From assembly GCA_943788445.1 (NCBI GenBank), contig CALSQH010000004.1:234738-298737 (forward strand): DNA of 64,000 bases, read 5' to 3'. This DNA comes from an uncultured Pseudomonadales bacterium (GTDB taxonomy: Bacteria; Pseudomonadota; Gammaproteobacteria; Pseudomonadales; Porticoccaceae). Below, piece after piece: positions 22,013 to 31,353 of the stretch. The notes under the pieces were generated by a model. That model was not told the origin of the DNA, searched no databases, and saw only the letters and a list, made by a program, of their open reading frames with translations. A program made the position numbers and the translations under genes. Position 1 is the first letter of the stretch. The number at the start of each line of letters is the position of its first letter.

Positions 22013-25000
22013 ATGAATTTTCTCAGCCGTATTATCGATCACTCTAGGGCGACTCTCTCGATTATGTTGTTGATTCTTTTTGCTGGCACCATGGCCCGAG
22101 TGGCTATGCCGGTGGAAGTGAATCCCAATGTCACATTGCCAGTTGTGATGATCATGGTCAGGCATGATGGTATATCACCGGAAGATGGTGCTCGCCTGTT
22201 AATTCGCCCTGTCGAGAAGGAACTCAAGACATTGGATGGTCTCGACGAGGTCAATGCCACTGCCAGAGAAGGTGCGGTCTATATTTTGGCTGAGTTTGAT
22301 ATCAGCGAAGATATAGGTGCCGTGGTTGCCGAAGTCCGTGAGGCCGTAGATCGCGCCAAAGCAGAATTCCCCCAAGAGACTAAAGAGCCCATAGTCAACG
22401 AATTGAGCCCCAGCCCCGAACCTACCCTAGTAGTAACCTTTTCCGGGGAGAATATTTCAGAGCGTGAACTTTATACTACGGCGAAATACTTTCAGCGCCA
22501 ACTTGAGATACTACCGGATGTTCTTAAAGCGGAAATGTCGGGTCATCGCGATGAGGTAGTAGAGGCGGTACTTGATCCCTACAGACTTGAGCAGTACAAC
22601 ATCACTGCCGACGAGCTACTCAGATCGGTCAAGTCTAACAACCTGTTGATTCCCGCCGGTGAAATGGATGCAGCTCAGGGGCGCTTTGGAATCAAGATTC
22701 CGGCACTTATTGAAAGCACTGAAGATATTCGCAGTTTACCCGTGCGTTTTACCGCTGATGGTGTAATCACTCTGGGAGATGTAGCAGAGGTGCGGCGCAC
22801 CTTTAAAGATCCGGTCGGCTTCAGCACTATCAACGGTAAAAAGACCATCGCTATTGATGTTCGCAAGCGGCTTAAGGCCAATGCTATCGAAACTGTAACC
22901 GCTGTGCGTGAAGTAGTAGCCAATGCTGAGGGGCAGTTTTCACAACAGATAAAAATTGATTATATTTTTGACAGTTCCGAGTATGCCCAGTCAATGGTCA
23001 GTGAGCTACAGGGCAATATTCTCACCGCCATGAGTTTAGTGTTGGTATTAGTGGTGGCTACGCTTGGTGTTCGCTCAGGCCTGCTAGTGGGATTTGGTAT
23101 TCCATTCTGCCTGTTGGGCTCAATGATCGTGGTTAATTTGCTCGGTTTCAGCTTTAATTTTATGGTTATGTTCGGTCTTCTGCTCTCGTTAGGTATGTTG
23201 ATCGATGGTGCTATCGTTGTTGTCGAATTTGCCAATACCAAGGCTGCGGAAGGTCTATCTACTCGTGAGGCCTATATGGTTGCAGTGCAGCGTATGGCGG
23301 TTCCGGTTATTGCCTCGACGGGCACAACACTGGCTGCATTTTTACCGCTGTTATTTTGGCCTGGGGTCGCCGGTGAATTCATGTCATACCTGCCGATCAC
23401 TGTATTTTCGGTGTTGGCCTGGTCGCTTACCTACGCGTTAATCTTTGCGCCAACATTGGGTATCGTTATCTCTCGCCGTCGCGGTGGGAATAAACGCCGC
23501 GCCGAAAGTCATGAGTCTGAAGAGTCGGCCAAAACACTCTTTCAACCGCTGTTGGACTTGTATTTAAAACTGCTAGTGCCGATTATTGCCAAGCCGGCGC
23601 AGTACTGTCTTTTGGCCGTCATTTTCCTTGTGGCGATATTTTACGGTTACGGAAAGTTCGGCGCAGGTCAGGCATTTTTTGCCGATATTGAAAATCGCTA
23701 CGGTATGGTCAATGTTCGCGCCTTGGGTAACCTCTCTGTGGAAGAGCGTAGGAAGATTACCGCAGAGGTGGAGCAGAAGATCAGTTCTATTCCGGGTATT
23801 CAGCAGCTCTATGGATTCAGTGGCAACAATTCACTGGTGCTTGAAAGAGGTGCAAGTCGCGACAAAATTAGCTCATTTCTGGTGGAGTTATATCCACGTG
23901 CCGAGAGAGCACGGGGGAGTTTAGAGATATTTGCCGAGATTCGTCAGCGCACTAAAGATATGCCAGGTATTTACGTGACCGGCAAAGAAGTCGAAGGCGG
24001 ACCTCCGGTGGGCAAAGATATTCAAATTCAGATTTCCTCTACAGACCGAGAGGCAATGTACAAAAAAACTGCCGAGATTCGTCAGTGGATCGAAGGCAAT
24101 ATTGAAGGTTTACGAGATGTTGAAGATACCCTGCCACTGGCCGGTATTCAGTGGGAGATGGCGGTCGACCGATCTCAGGCGGCGATGTTGGGTGTCAATG
24201 TTGGCAGCATAGGCCAGATGGTTCAGATGGTCACCAATGGGGTGATGATCGGTGAGTATCGTCCCAATGATGCTGACGATGAGTTGGAGATTCGTCTGCG
24301 CTATCCGCAGCAGAATCGCCAGTTGACTGCGCTAGATGAGTTGCGCGTCAATACCAATGCAGGGCCGGTATCTATCAATAGCTTTACTCAGCGGACTGCA
24401 AAGCCTCGCGTCGATGCTATTCAGCGCTTTGATATGGTCGAGACGGTTTTTATTATGGCCAATAGCGAAGATGGTTATCTCTCTGATAACCAGACTAAGC
24501 AGATTTCTGAGTGGTTGAGCAGCGAAGATATCGACGACTCGATAAAGATTAAATTCCGCGGCGCCAATGAAGAGCAGGCCGACTCGGCAGAATTCCTCAG
24601 TGTCGCATTTTCTCTGGCGATGTCGCTGATGCTGATTATGTTGGTGATGCAGTTCAACAGCTTCTACCAGGCCATGCTGATTCTGTTCTCGGTAGTGATG
24701 TCGACCGCGGGTGTACTCCTTGGTTTGATGATTTCACAGGCCGTATTCAGCACTATCCTGACCGGTGTCGGCATAGTTGCGCTGGCCGGTATTGTGGTGA
24801 ACAACAATATTGTTCTGATCGATACCTATAACTATCTGCGCCGTGAAAACAGCGCACTGACCGCCGCAGAAGCGGTATATAAAGCCGCCAAGTCGCGTTT
24901 TCGTCCGGTGATGTTAACTACAGTGACCACCGTTGTCGGACTCTTGCCACTGGCCAATGGCTATAGTGTGGATATTGTTAATCGCAGCTGGGAGGCCGGC

Positions 25001-25174
25001 GGTATGGTTTCTTCCTGGTGGCAGCCACTGGCCAGTGCGATTGTTAATGGCCTGTTGTTGGCCACAGTGCTGACGCTATTGCTGACGCCGGCGATGTTGC
25101 TGTTGCCAGAGATAATCTCCAAGCGGTTGGGCATGCGTGTTGCTGATCATCAATTTGAGACTGAAAAGTCTTAA
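22013..25174 (+). CDS. RND efflux pump permease (HAE1 type)
   Basis: The proton-driven inner-membrane transporter of the pair, with 1053 residues, the normal length. It has a single N-terminal helix, a large periplasmic porter loop, a first helix bundle from about 335 (TAMSLVLVLVVATLGVRSGLLVGFGIPFCLLGSM; LGMLIDGAIVVVEFAN with the proton-relay Asp), a second periplasmic loop and a second bundle from about 865 (VALAGIVVNNNIVLIDTYNYLRR). Substrates cannot be named from sequence; the sequence resembles the hydrophobic/drug exporter class more than the metal pumps. Confidence 0.95.
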   Translation: MNFLSRIIDHSRATLSIMLLILFAGTMARVAMPVEVNPNVTLPVVMIMVRHDGISPEDGARLLIRPVEKELKTLDGLDEVNATAREGAVYILAEFDISEDIGAVVAEVREAVDRAKAEFPQETKEPIVNELSPSPEPTLVVTFSGENISERELYTTAKYFQRQLEILPDVLKAEMSGHRDEVVEAVLDPYRLEQYNITADELLRSVKSNNLLIPAGEMDAAQGRFGIKIPALIESTEDIRSLPVRFTADGVITLGDVAEVRRTFKDPVGFSTINGKKTIAIDVRKRLKANAIETVTAVREVVANAEGQFSQQIKIDYIFDSSEYAQSMVSELQGNILTAMSLVLVLVVATLGVRSGLLVGFGIPFCLLGSMIVVNLLGFSFNFMVMFGLLLSLGMLIDGAIVVVEFANTKAAEGLSTREAYMVAVQRMAVPVIASTGTTLAAFLPLLFWPGVAGEFMSYLPITVFSVLAWSLTYALIFAPTLGIVISRRRGGNKRRAESHESEESAKTLFQPLLDLYLKLLVPIIAKPAQYCLLAVIFLVAIFYGYGKFGAGQAFFADIENRYGMVNVRALGNLSVEERRKITAEVEQKISSIPGIQQLYGFSGNNSLVLERGASRDKISSFLVELYPRAERARGSLEIFAEIRQRTKDMPGIYVTGKEVEGGPPVGKDIQIQISSTDREAMYKKTAEIRQWIEGNIEGLRDVEDTLPLAGIQWEMAVDRSQAAMLGVNVGSIGQMVQMVTNGVMIGEYRPNDADDELEIRLRYPQQNRQLTALDELRVNTNAGPVSINSFTQRTAKPRVDAIQRFDMVETVFIMANSEDGYLSDNQTKQISEWLSSEDIDDSIKIKFRGANEEQADSAEFLSVAFSLAMSLMLIMLVMQFNSFYQAMLILFSVVMSTAGVLLGLMISQAVFSTILTGVGIVALAGIVVNNNIVLIDTYNYLRRENSALTAAEAVYKAAKSRFRPVMLTTVTTVVGLLPLANGYSVDIVNRSWEAGGMVSSWWQPLASAIVNGLLLATVLTLLLTPAMLLLPEIISKRLGMRVADHQFETEKS

Positions 25175-25220
25175 TTGAGCTCATAGCACTTTAAGTGCAA
25201 GATTTTAATAAAAGAATTTA

Positions 25221-25550
25221 ATGAAATATTTATTTAGTTTTTTCTACCAGAGCCTAAATCTAGTTGTGCTGTTACTCAGCGCCTATTTTGCTGCCTACTA
25301 TATGCAGTCCCACTGGATAGCGGTGGCGGTTATTTCCGCTGCACCTCTACTGCAGGCAATGACTCTGTTTGATAAATCCACAGTATCCCGTTCCCAACCA
25401 ACAAAGGTAAAGCTGCCGCTGGTCTCCCTATTGGTGATGCTTGGCAGTGCTTGGTTGTTACTCAGTGTTCCCGAGGCGGGGTTGTCACTCTGGCTGGGCT
25501 TTGCCTGTATAGGTGGGTTTATTCTCAATACCTATTGGGTCGAGGAATAA
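25221..25550 (+). CDS. Small hydrophobic membrane protein, unknown
   Basis: 109 residues with three or four predicted membrane segments (LNLVVLLLSAYFAAYYM, WIAVAVISAAPLLQAM, LPLVSLLVMLGSAWLLL, LSLWLGFACIGGFIL). I do not recognise a family. It lies 46 bases after the RND pump and 17 bases before the dinB start on the same strand, so it may be a tail gene of the efflux operon. The reading frame ends cleanly in WVEE. Confidence 0.65.
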   Translation: MKYLFSFFYQSLNLVVLLLSAYFAAYYMQSHWIAVAVISAAPLLQAMTLFDKSTVSRSQPTKVKLPLVSLLVMLGSAWLLLSVPEAGLSLWLGFACIGGFILNTYWVEE

Positions 25551-25567
25551 ACCGGCGAGACAGGCTG

Positions 25568-26668
25568 ATGGTTGATACTAGTAATAGTAGTGAGCTAAGA
25601 AAGATTATCCATTGTGACTGCGACTGTTTTTATGCCGCGGTAGAGATGCGCGATGATCCCTCACTGCAAGCATTTCCAATTGCCATTGGCGGCAAATCAG
25701 ATCGCCGTGGTGTGATTGCCACCTGCAATTATAAAGCGCGCGAATACGGCGTTAGATCGGCTATGCCGACCGGTCAGGCTCTGAAACTCTGCCCCGACCT
25801 AGTGGTTATTCCCGGTACGATGGCCAAGTATCGCGAAGCCTCATTAAAAATCCGCCAGATATTCTATCGCTACACCGACAAAGTCGAACCCCTGTCTCTG
25901 GATGAAGCTTATCTGGATGTCACTGATTCTAAACTCTGTAGTGGCAGTGCCACCCTGATCGCCGAGGAGATTAGATCGGTTATCGCAGCCGAGGTGGGGG
26001 TGACGGTTTCGGCGGGGATCGCACCGAATAAGTTTCTCGCCAAGGTCGCCAGCGATATCAATAAACCCAATGGACAGTTTGTGATCACCCCGCAGAATGT
26101 TGCGGCTTTTATCGAGAAGCTTCCGGTAAAGCGAATTAATGGTGTCGGCAAGGTCACCAATGAAAAGCTGTTGCGTATGGGGGTTAAAACCTGTGCCGAT
26201 ATGCAGCGCTTTGAGCTTATAGACCTGATTAATAAGTTTGGCGTGTTTGGTAGGCGTCTCCATGATCTCTGTCGCGGTGTCGATAGCCGCCCGGTAAATG
26301 CCAACAGCAGACGCAAATCACTAAGTGTTGAACATACCTATTCCGGGGATCTCTCTGATCAGCAAGCCTGCCTAGAAAAGTTACCGGAATTGCTGATGGA
26401 ACTACGCAGTCGACTGCGCCGCGTGGATAGCGATTATCTGGTGACCAAGCAGTTTATAAAAATAAAATTTAATGATTTTACAGTTACTACTCTCGAGCGC
26501 GCAGTGGAAAAAGACCTTCCTCTGAAGAGTTTTGACACTATCTGCCAGCAGGCCTGGCTGCGCGGTGGGCGTCCGGTGCGGCTGTTGGGGATAGGTGTAC
26601 GTTTTATTGATGCCGGTGAACCTGGGCGTGCTATTCAGTTGGATCTGTTCGATAAGTCATATGATTAG
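25568..26668 (+). CDS. dinB: DNA polymerase IV
   Basis: Y-family translesion polymerase. The open frame extends upstream into the preceding gene, but the ATG at 25568 places the catalytic motif HCDCDCFYAAVEMRDDP at residue 13, as in the family. Further motifs are YKAREYGVRSAMP, the second catalytic SLDEAYLDVT near residue 110, AGIAPNKFLAKVASDINKPNGQF and the little-finger domain SVEHTYSGDL. The C-terminal QLDLFD resembles the beta-clamp binding motif (QxxLF). I see no clear LexA box just upstream. Confidence 0.95.
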   Translation: MVDTSNSSELRKIIHCDCDCFYAAVEMRDDPSLQAFPIAIGGKSDRRGVIATCNYKAREYGVRSAMPTGQALKLCPDLVVIPGTMAKYREASLKIRQIFYRYTDKVEPLSLDEAYLDVTDSKLCSGSATLIAEEIRSVIAAEVGVTVSAGIAPNKFLAKVASDINKPNGQFVITPQNVAAFIEKLPVKRINGVGKVTNEKLLRMGVKTCADMQRFELIDLINKFGVFGRRLHDLCRGVDSRPVNANSRRKSLSVEHTYSGDLSDQQACLEKLPELLMELRSRLRRVDSDYLVTKQFIKIKFNDFTVTTLERAVEKDLPLKSFDTICQQAWLRGGRPVRLLGIGVRFIDAGEPGRAIQLDLFDKSYD

Positions 26669-26736
26669 TGGGCAATTTACAGCGCCACTGGTAGAATGGT
26701 GGATTGTTTAAATGTAGAATAAAAGTTGGTTTTTTT

Positions 26737-27096
26737 GTGGTTGAACGTGCAAGTAAAAATAAAATCCGTGATGATATTCAGCGTAAAACTGAAGAGTTTC
26801 TCTCCCGTGGCGGTGAAATTAAAAAGCATAATTGCGGTGAGACCGGTGAGCCTGCAGACAAACCGCGAGCCAAGTCGGTTTTTGTTAGCAGTCAGCCGCG
26901 CCAGACCCGAACCTATATCAATGATGTTGTTTCTGCACTAGATAATCGCAAAAAGAAAAGTTCCAGACCCGCCGCTAAGCCGGCAGCTAAGTCCGTTAAA
27001 CGTGCTCGCAAGAAGGTTATCTATGATGATTTTGGTGAACCGTTGCGAGAAGTTTGGACTGAGAATGAAAACGATAAAGATAAGGACAAGGGTTAG
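26737..27096 (+). CDS. Small basic protein with SutA-like segment
   Basis: About 120 residues, probably starting at GTG 26737 (a TTG at 26704 gives a longer form; neither has a strong ribosome site). Residues about 10-45 hold RDDIQRKTEEFLSRGGEIKK followed by a KPRAKSVF stretch, similar to the EFLSRGGKVQ region of Pseudomonas SutA, a small RNA-polymerase-binding growth-arrest regulator. The rest is a Lys/Arg/Ala-rich tail (SSRPAAKPAAKSVKRARKK) with an acidic end, unlike SutA. Function is inferred from one motif only. Confidence 0.55.
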   Translation: MVERASKNKIRDDIQRKTEEFLSRGGEIKKHNCGETGEPADKPRAKSVFVSSQPRQTRTYINDVVSALDNRKKKSSRPAAKPAAKSVKRARKKVIYDDFGEPLREVWTENENDKDKDKG

Positions 27097-27173
27097 GTAT
27101 CAAGCCTTTTCCTTGAGGTGTTGCGCATAGCTAAGGAATCGTAAAACAATAGCTCTACTAATCAAACTAAGTC

Positions 27174-28154
27174 CTAAGTAATATCTTCGCCTCTCGCCTG
27201 TTTGTCGGCGTGGTAACTAGAGCGAACCAATGGCCCGCAAGCCGCCTGAACAAAACCAATACTCTCAGCGTATTCAGTGTACTCAGCAAACTCATCAGGA
27301 TGGACAAAGCGTTCGACTGCAAGATGACTTGGCGATGGCTGTAAATACTGACCCACAGTTAACATATCAACATCGTGAGCGCGTAAATCATCCAGCGTTC
27401 GCAACAACTCATCCTTAGTCTCACCCAACCCAACCATCAAACCAGACTTGGTGGGTACATTCGGATTTAACGCCTTGTACTCTTTCAGTAGCTTTAGAGA
27501 CCACTCATAGTTTGCGCCTGGGCGCGCTTCGCGATAGAGCCGCGGGATAGTCTCCATATTGTGGTTGAAAACATCTGGCGGAGTAGCGGTGAGAATTTCC
27601 AGAGCGGGTGCCATACGGCCACGGAAATCAGGAACCAATACCTCAACTTTAAGCTCTGGAGAAAGTATCTTAGCTTCGCGAATACAATCGGCAAAATGCT
27701 GGGCACCACCATCGCGGAGATCGTCGCGATCCACCGAAGTAATAACCACATAGCTGAGCCCCATCGCATGAATGGCATTAGCTAGATTTTTTGGCTCCTC
27801 GATATCCAGAGGGTTAGGTTTGCCATGACCGACATCGCAAAATGGACAGCGTCTGGTGCAGATCTCACCCATAATCATAAATGTCGCAGTGCCATGACTA
27901 AAACATTCATGCAGGTTAGGGCAGGCTGCTTCTTCACAGACTGTCGCCATCTTGTGCTCGCGGAGTATGTTTTTTATCTGCTGCACCTTGGGTGAAGCAG
28001 TGAGGCGGATGCGCATCCACTCGGGCTTGCGCTGAATTTCTGTGGTCGGAATAACTTTAACTGGAATCCGCTCTACCTTGTCGGCACTGCGCAGCTTTTC
28101 GCCCTGTTGCAGGCGACGGGTGCGTTGTGGAGGGGTTACAGATTCTGAAGACAT
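27174..28154 (-). CDS. lipA: Lipoyl synthase
   Basis: Radical-SAM enzyme that inserts two sulfurs into octanoyl-protein. Both iron-sulfur clusters are encoded: the auxiliary-cluster [12 protein letters not shown] and the SAM-cluster CTRRCPFC; the C-terminal RSSYHADKQ supplies the Ser ligand of the auxiliary cluster. The 326 residues are normal. It is the last gene of the dacA-ybeD-lipB-lipA run, 60 bases after lipB. Confidence 0.98.
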   Translation of the reverse strand: MSSESVTPPQRTRRLQQGEKLRSADKVERIPVKVIPTTEIQRKPEWMRIRLTASPKVQQIKNILREHKMATVCEEAACPNLHECFSHGTATFMIMGEICTRRCPFCDVGHGKPNPLDIEEPKNLANAIHAMGLSYVVITSVDRDDLRDGGAQHFADCIREAKILSPELKVEVLVPDFRGRMAPALEILTATPPDVFNHNMETIPRLYREARPGANYEWSLKLLKEYKALNPNVPTKSGLMVGLGETKDELLRTLDDLRAHDVDMLTVGQYLQPSPSHLAVERFVHPDEFAEYTEYAESIGFVQAACGPLVRSSYHADKQARGEDIT

Positions 28155-28214
28155 GTGATTCCTTTAGTAAAAGATCGTTCGAATAAGCTAATTAAAACGC
28201 TTATTTTAAAAATT

Positions 28215-28901
28215 TTATTCAATATGGTGCGCATTATAACCGAGTCCAGCGGTTAAATTGTCAGCCAATTGATGCATTACCTGTTCAATACTCGGCGGAC
28301 TATCGATTAGATCAGCGACTTGAGTCATTGCTACGCCGAGACCGCAGGGATTAATACGCTGCCAGGGCGACAGATCCATAGCAACATTAAAATTTAACCC
28401 GTGATAGCTACAGCCTTTGCGAATCCGTAGGCCAAGTGATGCAATTTTATCGCCATTATCTAAATAGACGCCCGGTGCATCGCGGCGGGGTGCGGCGCAG
28501 ATTTCCCAGTGTTTTAGCGTATCTACTAGAGCCTGTTCGATAAGGGTTACCAAATCTCGCACGCCAAGCTTTAAGCGTTTTAAATCGACCAGTACATAGG
28601 CGGTTATTTGCCCTGGCCCATGATAGGTGACATGACCACCGCGATCACTTTTAACCACAGGAATATCGCCGGGGAGAAGAATGTATTCCTCTTTTCCGGC
28701 CTGACCCTGAGTAAAAACGGGGTGGTGTTCGAGCAACCAAATCTCGTCCGCCGTAGACTCATCGCGCTGCTCATTAAAGTTTTTCATCTTTGTGAAAATA
28801 TCGCTGTAGTCTTGAGTGCCAAGATAGCGAACTATAAGCGGTGTACTTATAAGCGTTGTACTTATGGGCGGTGTACTGAGATGAATATCTTTTGAGGGCA
28901 T
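28215..28901 (-). CDS. lipB: Octanoyltransferase LipB
   Basis: Transfers octanoate from acyl-carrier protein to lipoate-dependent enzymes, feeding LipA. The core has [44 protein letters not shown] with the catalytic lysine region later ([23 protein letters not shown]), and [16 protein letters not shown]. The N terminus carries an unusual STP-rich extension of about 20 residues encoded by three 15-bp repeats (see repeat at 28834). The gene ends in a normal AHHIE tail. Confidence 0.97.
   Translation of the reverse strand: MPSKDIHLSTPPISTTLISTPLIVRYLGTQDYSDIFTKMKNFNEQRDESTADEIWLLEHHPVFTQGQAGKEEYILLPGDIPVVKSDRGGHVTYHGPGQITAYVLVDLKRLKLGVRDLVTLIEQALVDTLKHWEICAAPRRDAPGVYLDNGDKIASLGLRIRKGCSYHGLNFNVAMDLSPWQRINPCGLGVAMTQVADLIDSPPSIEQVMHQLADNLTAGLGYNAHHIE
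28834..28878. repeat. Three tandem 15-bp repeats inside the lipB 5' end
   Basis: Three head-to-tail 15-base units (ATAAGCGGTGTACTT, ATAAGCGTTGTACTT, ATGGGCGGTGTACTG) keep the reading frame and encode the repeated ISTPL/ISTTL pattern near the LipB N terminus. Unit length is a multiple of three, so copy-number change would lengthen or shorten the protein by five residues without breaking it. Confidence 0.85.
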
Positions 28902-28903
28902 GG

Positions 28904-29182
28904 CTAGAGCACCATCTTGACCCGAGAGCTGGTTTTCAGTTCTGCAAAGATTTCCTCGAGCTGAGGTTTCCCTGTGGCTGTGATAACCACGGTGATCGAT
29001 TGCCAGCTACCCTTACTGCTATCGCGAATAGAAATTTTACTGCGATCAAATCCCGGCGCATGAAAGTCCATAATCCTGAGCACATGTTCGTGAAACTCTG
29101 GATGGGATGCACCCAATACCTTGATTGGATAGTCGCAGGGGAATTCTATTTTTGGGGGTTCTTGTTCGCTCACAGGCACCAC
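28904..29182 (-). CDS. ybeD: YbeD family protein (DUF493)
   Basis: A 92-residue soluble protein with the DUF493 pattern: [43 protein letters not shown] and a terminal VKMVL. YbeD sits between dacA and lipB in E. coli as well; the structure resembles ACT/regulatory domains but the function is unknown. The GTG start follows the dacA stop directly and its stop lies 2 bases from the lipB start, so it is cotranscribed. Confidence 0.93.
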   Translation of the reverse strand: MVPVSEQEPPKIEFPCDYPIKVLGASHPEFHEHVLRIMDFHAPGFDRSKISIRDSSKGSWQSITVVITATGKPQLEEIFAELKTSSRVKMVL

Positions 29183-30382
29183 TTATGACAATAATTGGGT
29201 AATAAACAGCAGAACCCAATCAATCAATCGGGCAAAGAAGCCAGATTGCTCAACTGGGGCTGCAGCAACTAATGGCGTATCAACCAATATCGCGCCGTCC
29301 AGAGATACCTGCAATCGACCCAGTTCCTGACCTATAACAATCGGTGCTTTGATTTGTTCATCAACAAGAATATTTGCTTCAAGTTTCTTTTCTGCACCGC
29401 GGGCTAGAGTCAGTGTGACATCGTCGCTAATGGTGAGATTGAGGAATTCATCTTCGCCATACCAAACCTTGGCGTTCTCTTTAATAACATCGCCGACGGA
29501 ATAGATAGTTTTGGTGTTGAAATAACGGAATCCGTAAGACAGTAACTTCTGTGACTGACTGGCACGCATTTTGTCACTGGTAGCACCGAGAACAACCGAG
29601 ATAAGACGCATATCTTTACGCTTGGCTGAGGCGACTAAACAGTATCCAGCGGCTTGGGTATGACCAGTTTTAAGCCCGTCTACACTGCTGTCGCGCCACA
29701 GTAGTCGGTTGCGGTTGGGCTGATTAATATTGTTGTACTTAAAATATTTTTCCGAGTAGATACTGTAGTGTTCTGGGTGTTCTTTGATAATTGCGCGGGC
29801 TAAAAGCGATAAATCTCGCGCTGTAGAGACCATTCCCTCATAGGGTAGTCCGGTAGCATTAAAATACTCGGTGCCGGTCATACCCAGCAGAGCAGCCTGC
29901 TGGTTCATGCTGTCGGTGAAGGCATCTTCGTCGCCGCTAATATGTTCAGCCAGTGCGATAGAAGCATCATTGCCCGACTGGATAATCACGCCACGCATCA
30001 GGTCACTGACAGAAACTCTCGTGCGTGGATTGAGGAACATAGTCGAACCATCAGTTTTAGCGCCGCCTTTTTCCCAGGCATTGTCGCTAATTAAAACCAT
30101 GTCATCTTTTTTAACACGCCCTTCCTCTATCTCATTCGAGACGATATAGGTGGTCATCATTTTAACTAAGCTGGCGGGCGGTAATGGCAAGTCAGCATTA
30201 CTTTCAACGATGATATGTCCAGTCTCAGCGTCGACAAGAATCCACGATTTAGCGGCAAGCTCTGGCGCTGCTGGAATAAGTTGCTGTGCCTGTGCTGAAG
30301 ATAGCGTTAGCAGGGCGAGTGCAGAGTATGCGAAAGATAAAATCCATTTTTTAAAGCATTTGTTCAGCCAATTTTTCAGCAT
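29183..30382 (-). CDS. dacA: D-alanyl-D-alanine carboxypeptidase (PBP5/6 type)
   Basis: Removes the terminal D-Ala of peptidoglycan pentapeptides in the periplasm. I use the internal ATG at 30382, which starts just before the signal sequence (ILSFAYSALALLTLSSAQAQ). Penicillin-binding motifs are SLVKMMT (SxxK), SGNDA (SxN) and KTGHTQAAG (KTG). The C-terminal domain ends in an amphipathic membrane-anchoring helix (FFARLIDWVLLFITQLL). It heads the dacA-ybeD-lipB-lipA operon. Confidence 0.96.
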   Translation of the reverse strand: MLKNWLNKCFKKWILSFAYSALALLTLSSAQAQQLIPAAPELAAKSWILVDAETGHIIVESNADLPLPPASLVKMMTTYIVSNEIEEGRVKKDDMVLISDNAWEKGGAKTDGSTMFLNPRTRVSVSDLMRGVIIQSGNDASIALAEHISGDEDAFTDSMNQQAALLGMTGTEYFNATGLPYEGMVSTARDLSLLARAIIKEHPEHYSIYSEKYFKYNNINQPNRNRLLWRDSSVDGLKTGHTQAAGYCLVASAKRKDMRLISVVLGATSDKMRASQSQKLLSYGFRYFNTKTIYSVGDVIKENAKVWYGEDEFLNLTISDDVTLTLARGAEKKLEANILVDEQIKAPIVIGQELGRLQVSLDGAILVDTPLVAAAPVEQSGFFARLIDWVLLFITQLLS

Positions 30383-30519
30383 AGTAGACCACGACTTTGT
30401 TAAGAATTTAAACGGTCTATAGTTTATCACTTCAATGCGGGGGATGTCCGCCTGAGATGATTGAGAAATAACTAAATTTTATCTTTCCGGTGTTGGCTGC
30501 TCTGTGGCTGGAGGCTTGC

Positions 30520-31353
30520 CTAGGGAGTCACCGAAAAAGCACTTAGATTAGCGGTTTTTTTCAGCATTGTTTTAATACTGAGCAGCTCAATATTATTCGC
30601 AATTGGACCAATCCAGAGTTTGTGTAGCTTATCTTGAGTGCGCACAAAGATTGGCTGGGAGGTAAGGCTGCGAATTTTGTTCTGTAGCTGTTGAGCGGTC
30701 GCCATATCAGTAAACGCACCCACCTGCAGATAGCGACCGTTGGGGTCAGTTTCAGTCTTGGTTGTCTGTGGTTGACGGGCGGGTTTTGGATCTGTATCTA
30801 TAGCCTCGATTAAAACCTTTGCGGTGCCCCGGTCTGCATAGCCGAGTTTCATGGCCCCCACGTAGGACAGGTCAATCAGGCGCTCATCATGAAAGGGGCC
30901 GCGATCATTAATTCTAACGACAATTGAGCGGCCATTTTCAGTATTGGTGACCTTCGCATAGGAGGGAATTGGCAGGCTTTTATGGGCGGCAGTCATGCCA
31001 TACATATTGTAAACTTCACCGTTCGAGGTAAGTCGCCCATGAAACTTGGTGCCGTACCAAGAGGCTACACCCGTCTCACTGTAGTCCTTATTATTGGGAA
31101 GCACCCAATAGGTTTTACCAAATACCTCGTAGGGGCTTTTATTGCCCGCTTTGGTTACAGGCTCAGGCTTGGGTGTTGCGTTTGGAATGGCGCTGGTATC
31201 TATGCGTTTCCCGGCACCGTCTTTCTCGACCATCAGTGGCGTCGAACAGCCGAGCATTGTGGAAAGTGTCAGAGCAATAATCAGATAGCTGGAATATCTC
31301 GAGATAGCCCATGAATGAAAAATTAGTGCATTAACAGTCGCTGGTTTGCGCAC
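30520..31353 (-). CDS. rlpA: RlpA septal lytic transglycosylase (DPBB + SPOR)
   Basis: RlpA cleaves denuded peptidoglycan during septation. It has a lipoprotein signal (SSYLIIALTLSTMLGC, lipobox MLGC), a double-psi beta-barrel domain (GVASWYGTKFHGRLTSNGE to GPFHDERLIDLSYVGAMKLG) and a C-terminal SPOR domain (YLQVGAFTDMATAQQLQNKI) for binding stripped glycan. The 277 residues are typical. The start overlaps the mltB stop by 23 bases, so translation is likely coupled. Confidence 0.95.
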   Translation of the reverse strand: MRKPATVNALIFHSWAISRYSSYLIIALTLSTMLGCSTPLMVEKDGAGKRIDTSAIPNATPKPEPVTKAGNKSPYEVFGKTYWVLPNNKDYSETGVASWYGTKFHGRLTSNGEVYNMYGMTAAHKSLPIPSYAKVTNTENGRSIVVRINDRGPFHDERLIDLSYVGAMKLGYADRGTAKVLIEAIDTDPKPARQPQTTKTETDPNGRYLQVGAFTDMATAQQLQNKIRSLTSQPIFVRTQDKLHKLWIGPIANNIELLSIKTMLKKTANLSAFSVTP

